From NCBI GenBank assembly GCA_009773975.1, contig VSMX01000129.1, positions 1-6,429 on the forward strand: 6,429 nt of DNA. The letters are read 5' to 3'. Each line of letters starts with the position of its first letter. The stretch's first letter is position 1. The notes under the pieces were generated by a model, which was not told the origin of the DNA, made no database searches, and was given only the letters and a program-made list of their open reading frames with translations. This DNA comes from Desulfovibrio sp. (GTDB taxonomy: Bacteria; Desulfobacterota; Desulfovibrionia; Desulfovibrionales; Desulfovibrionaceae). The translations under genes and the position numbers were made by a program. Positions 6,180-6,429 of the stretch are shown here, in pieces.

Positions 6180-6219
6180 ATATTTTCATGAATTGATATT
6201 TGAAAATATCGATTTTCAA
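6180..6219. repeat. Overlapping AT-rich inverted repeats upstream of tRNA-Leu
   Basis: TTGAAAAT (6200-6207) and ATTTTCAA (6212-6219) pair around ATCG. Alternatively ATATTTTC (6180-6187) pairs with GAAAATAT (6202-6209). The two pairings share bases 6202-6207 and are mutually exclusive. They lie 33-72 nt before the tRNA 5' end, where promoter or operator elements would be expected. In such AT-rich sequence 8-bp repeats can arise by chance. Confidence 0.4.
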
Positions 6220-6340
6220 GTATCTCGAATATACACACTCGATGAAAACGAATTCTAAAAGCGTGCCCTATATGATAATAGCCGCAAATTACAAAGCCTT
6301 TCCAGGGCATTTATGCAAAGAAATTGCGAAAATGCTCAAA

Positions 6341-6364
6341 CGCGACTTTGCCTGCAAAGGCGCG
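6341..6364. repeat. Hairpin with 10 paired positions and one mismatch
   Basis: CGCGACTTTGC (6341-6351) faces GCAAAGGCGCG (6354-6364): 6 bp (CTTTGC/GCAAAG), one A-G mismatch, then 4 bp (CGCG/CGCG), with a 2-nt CT centre. It adjoins the next inverted repeat, sharing 6363-6364. No long T-run follows on either strand. It may be the 3' end structure of a gene beyond the right edge, or part of a dispersed repeat. Confidence 0.6.
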
Positions 6365-6418
6365 CGAGAGAATATCTCGAGGCAAGCTTGTTTTGTCGTT
6401 AAGAGATATTCTCATGCG
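6363..6418. repeat. Long interrupted inverted repeat near the right edge
   Basis: GAGAATATCTC (6368-6378) and GAGATATTCTC (6403-6413) are exact 11-bp reverse complements. Pairing extends outward past an A-A mismatch with one G-T wobble and then CGC (6363-6365) against GCG (6416-6418). The 24-nt loop contains the palindrome CAAGCTTG (6383-6390). With the preceding hairpin it makes nearly all of 6341-6418 self-complementary. The function is unknown. Confidence 0.65.
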
Positions 6419-6429
6419 TAAAATGTATA

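Larger units (their letters stand above)
6148..6429. other. Structured non-coding region upstream of tRNA-Leu
   Basis: These 282 nt have no gene I can support. A plus-strand frame from a TTG at 6200 to 6421 encodes 73 residues, but it lacks a Shine-Dalgarno, has no family resemblance I recognise, and runs through strong hairpins. The region must hold the promoter for tRNA-Leu and probably for tig. On the minus strand GATAAT (6157-6152) is a good -10 match but is only 4 nt from the mature tRNA, too close for a normal start. TATATT (6233-6228) lacks a matching -35. No promoter can be named with confidence. Inverted repeats at 6180-6219 and 6341-6418 are listed separately. Confidence 0.6.

Noticed and set aside
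6200..6421. Plus-strand frame of 73 residues upstream of tRNA-Leu
   Set aside because: It begins with TTG, has no Shine-Dalgarno, shows no recognisable family, and its 3' half lies in inverted repeats at 6341-6418, so the peptide is probably an accident of the palindromes.
1..6429. CRISPR array, insertion sequence or prophage content
   Set aside because: There are no regularly spaced direct repeats, no transposase or integrase, and all protein genes are core proteostasis genes.

Overview
This window carries a compact protein-quality-control cluster, and every gene is on the minus strand. In transcription order (right to left) it holds tRNA-Leu(UAG), tig (trigger factor), clpP, clpX and lon. 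The order tRNA-Leu/tig/clpP/clpX/lon, the trigger factor sequence (for example DFEAFEDGVPLP and LPEFEELVKT in the PPIase region) and the moderate-to-low GC content suggest a deltaproteobacterium (Desulfobacterota) of the Desulfovibrionales type. This placement comes from recalled family features, not from a search. The proteins are all full length with intact catalytic motifs, so this is ordinary core chromosome and not an accessory island.

Layout. 6148-6429 is a gene-poor leader with strong inverted repeats. tRNA-Leu lies at 6147-6064 with CCA encoded. tig (6040-4703, GTG start) begins 23 nt after the tRNA CCA, with its Shine-Dalgarno and start codon inside a small hairpin. A 132-nt spacer (4702-4571) follows, with a 10-bp inverted repeat, candidate promoter elements and a stem-loop just upstream of clpP. 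clpP (4570-3962), clpX (3960-2674) and lon (2653-221) are packed tightly, with gaps of 1 and 20 nt. Downstream of lon, 1-220 has no gene. It holds three adjacent hairpins (91-172) and an inverted repeat with two 17-bp arms (1-36).

How the genes work together. Trigger factor meets nascent chains at the ribosome exit. ClpX unfolds tagged or recognised substrates and feeds them to the ClpP peptidase chamber. Lon independently degrades misfolded and regulatory proteins. Co-transcription couples early folding with two ATP-dependent degradation routes. The tRNA is too close to tig to leave room for a separate promoter, so tig is probably read through the tRNA.

No new biological system was found among the proteins. 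What deserves a second look is non-coding: the tig start-codon hairpin, the palindrome-rich ends of the window and the structured tig-clpP spacer.
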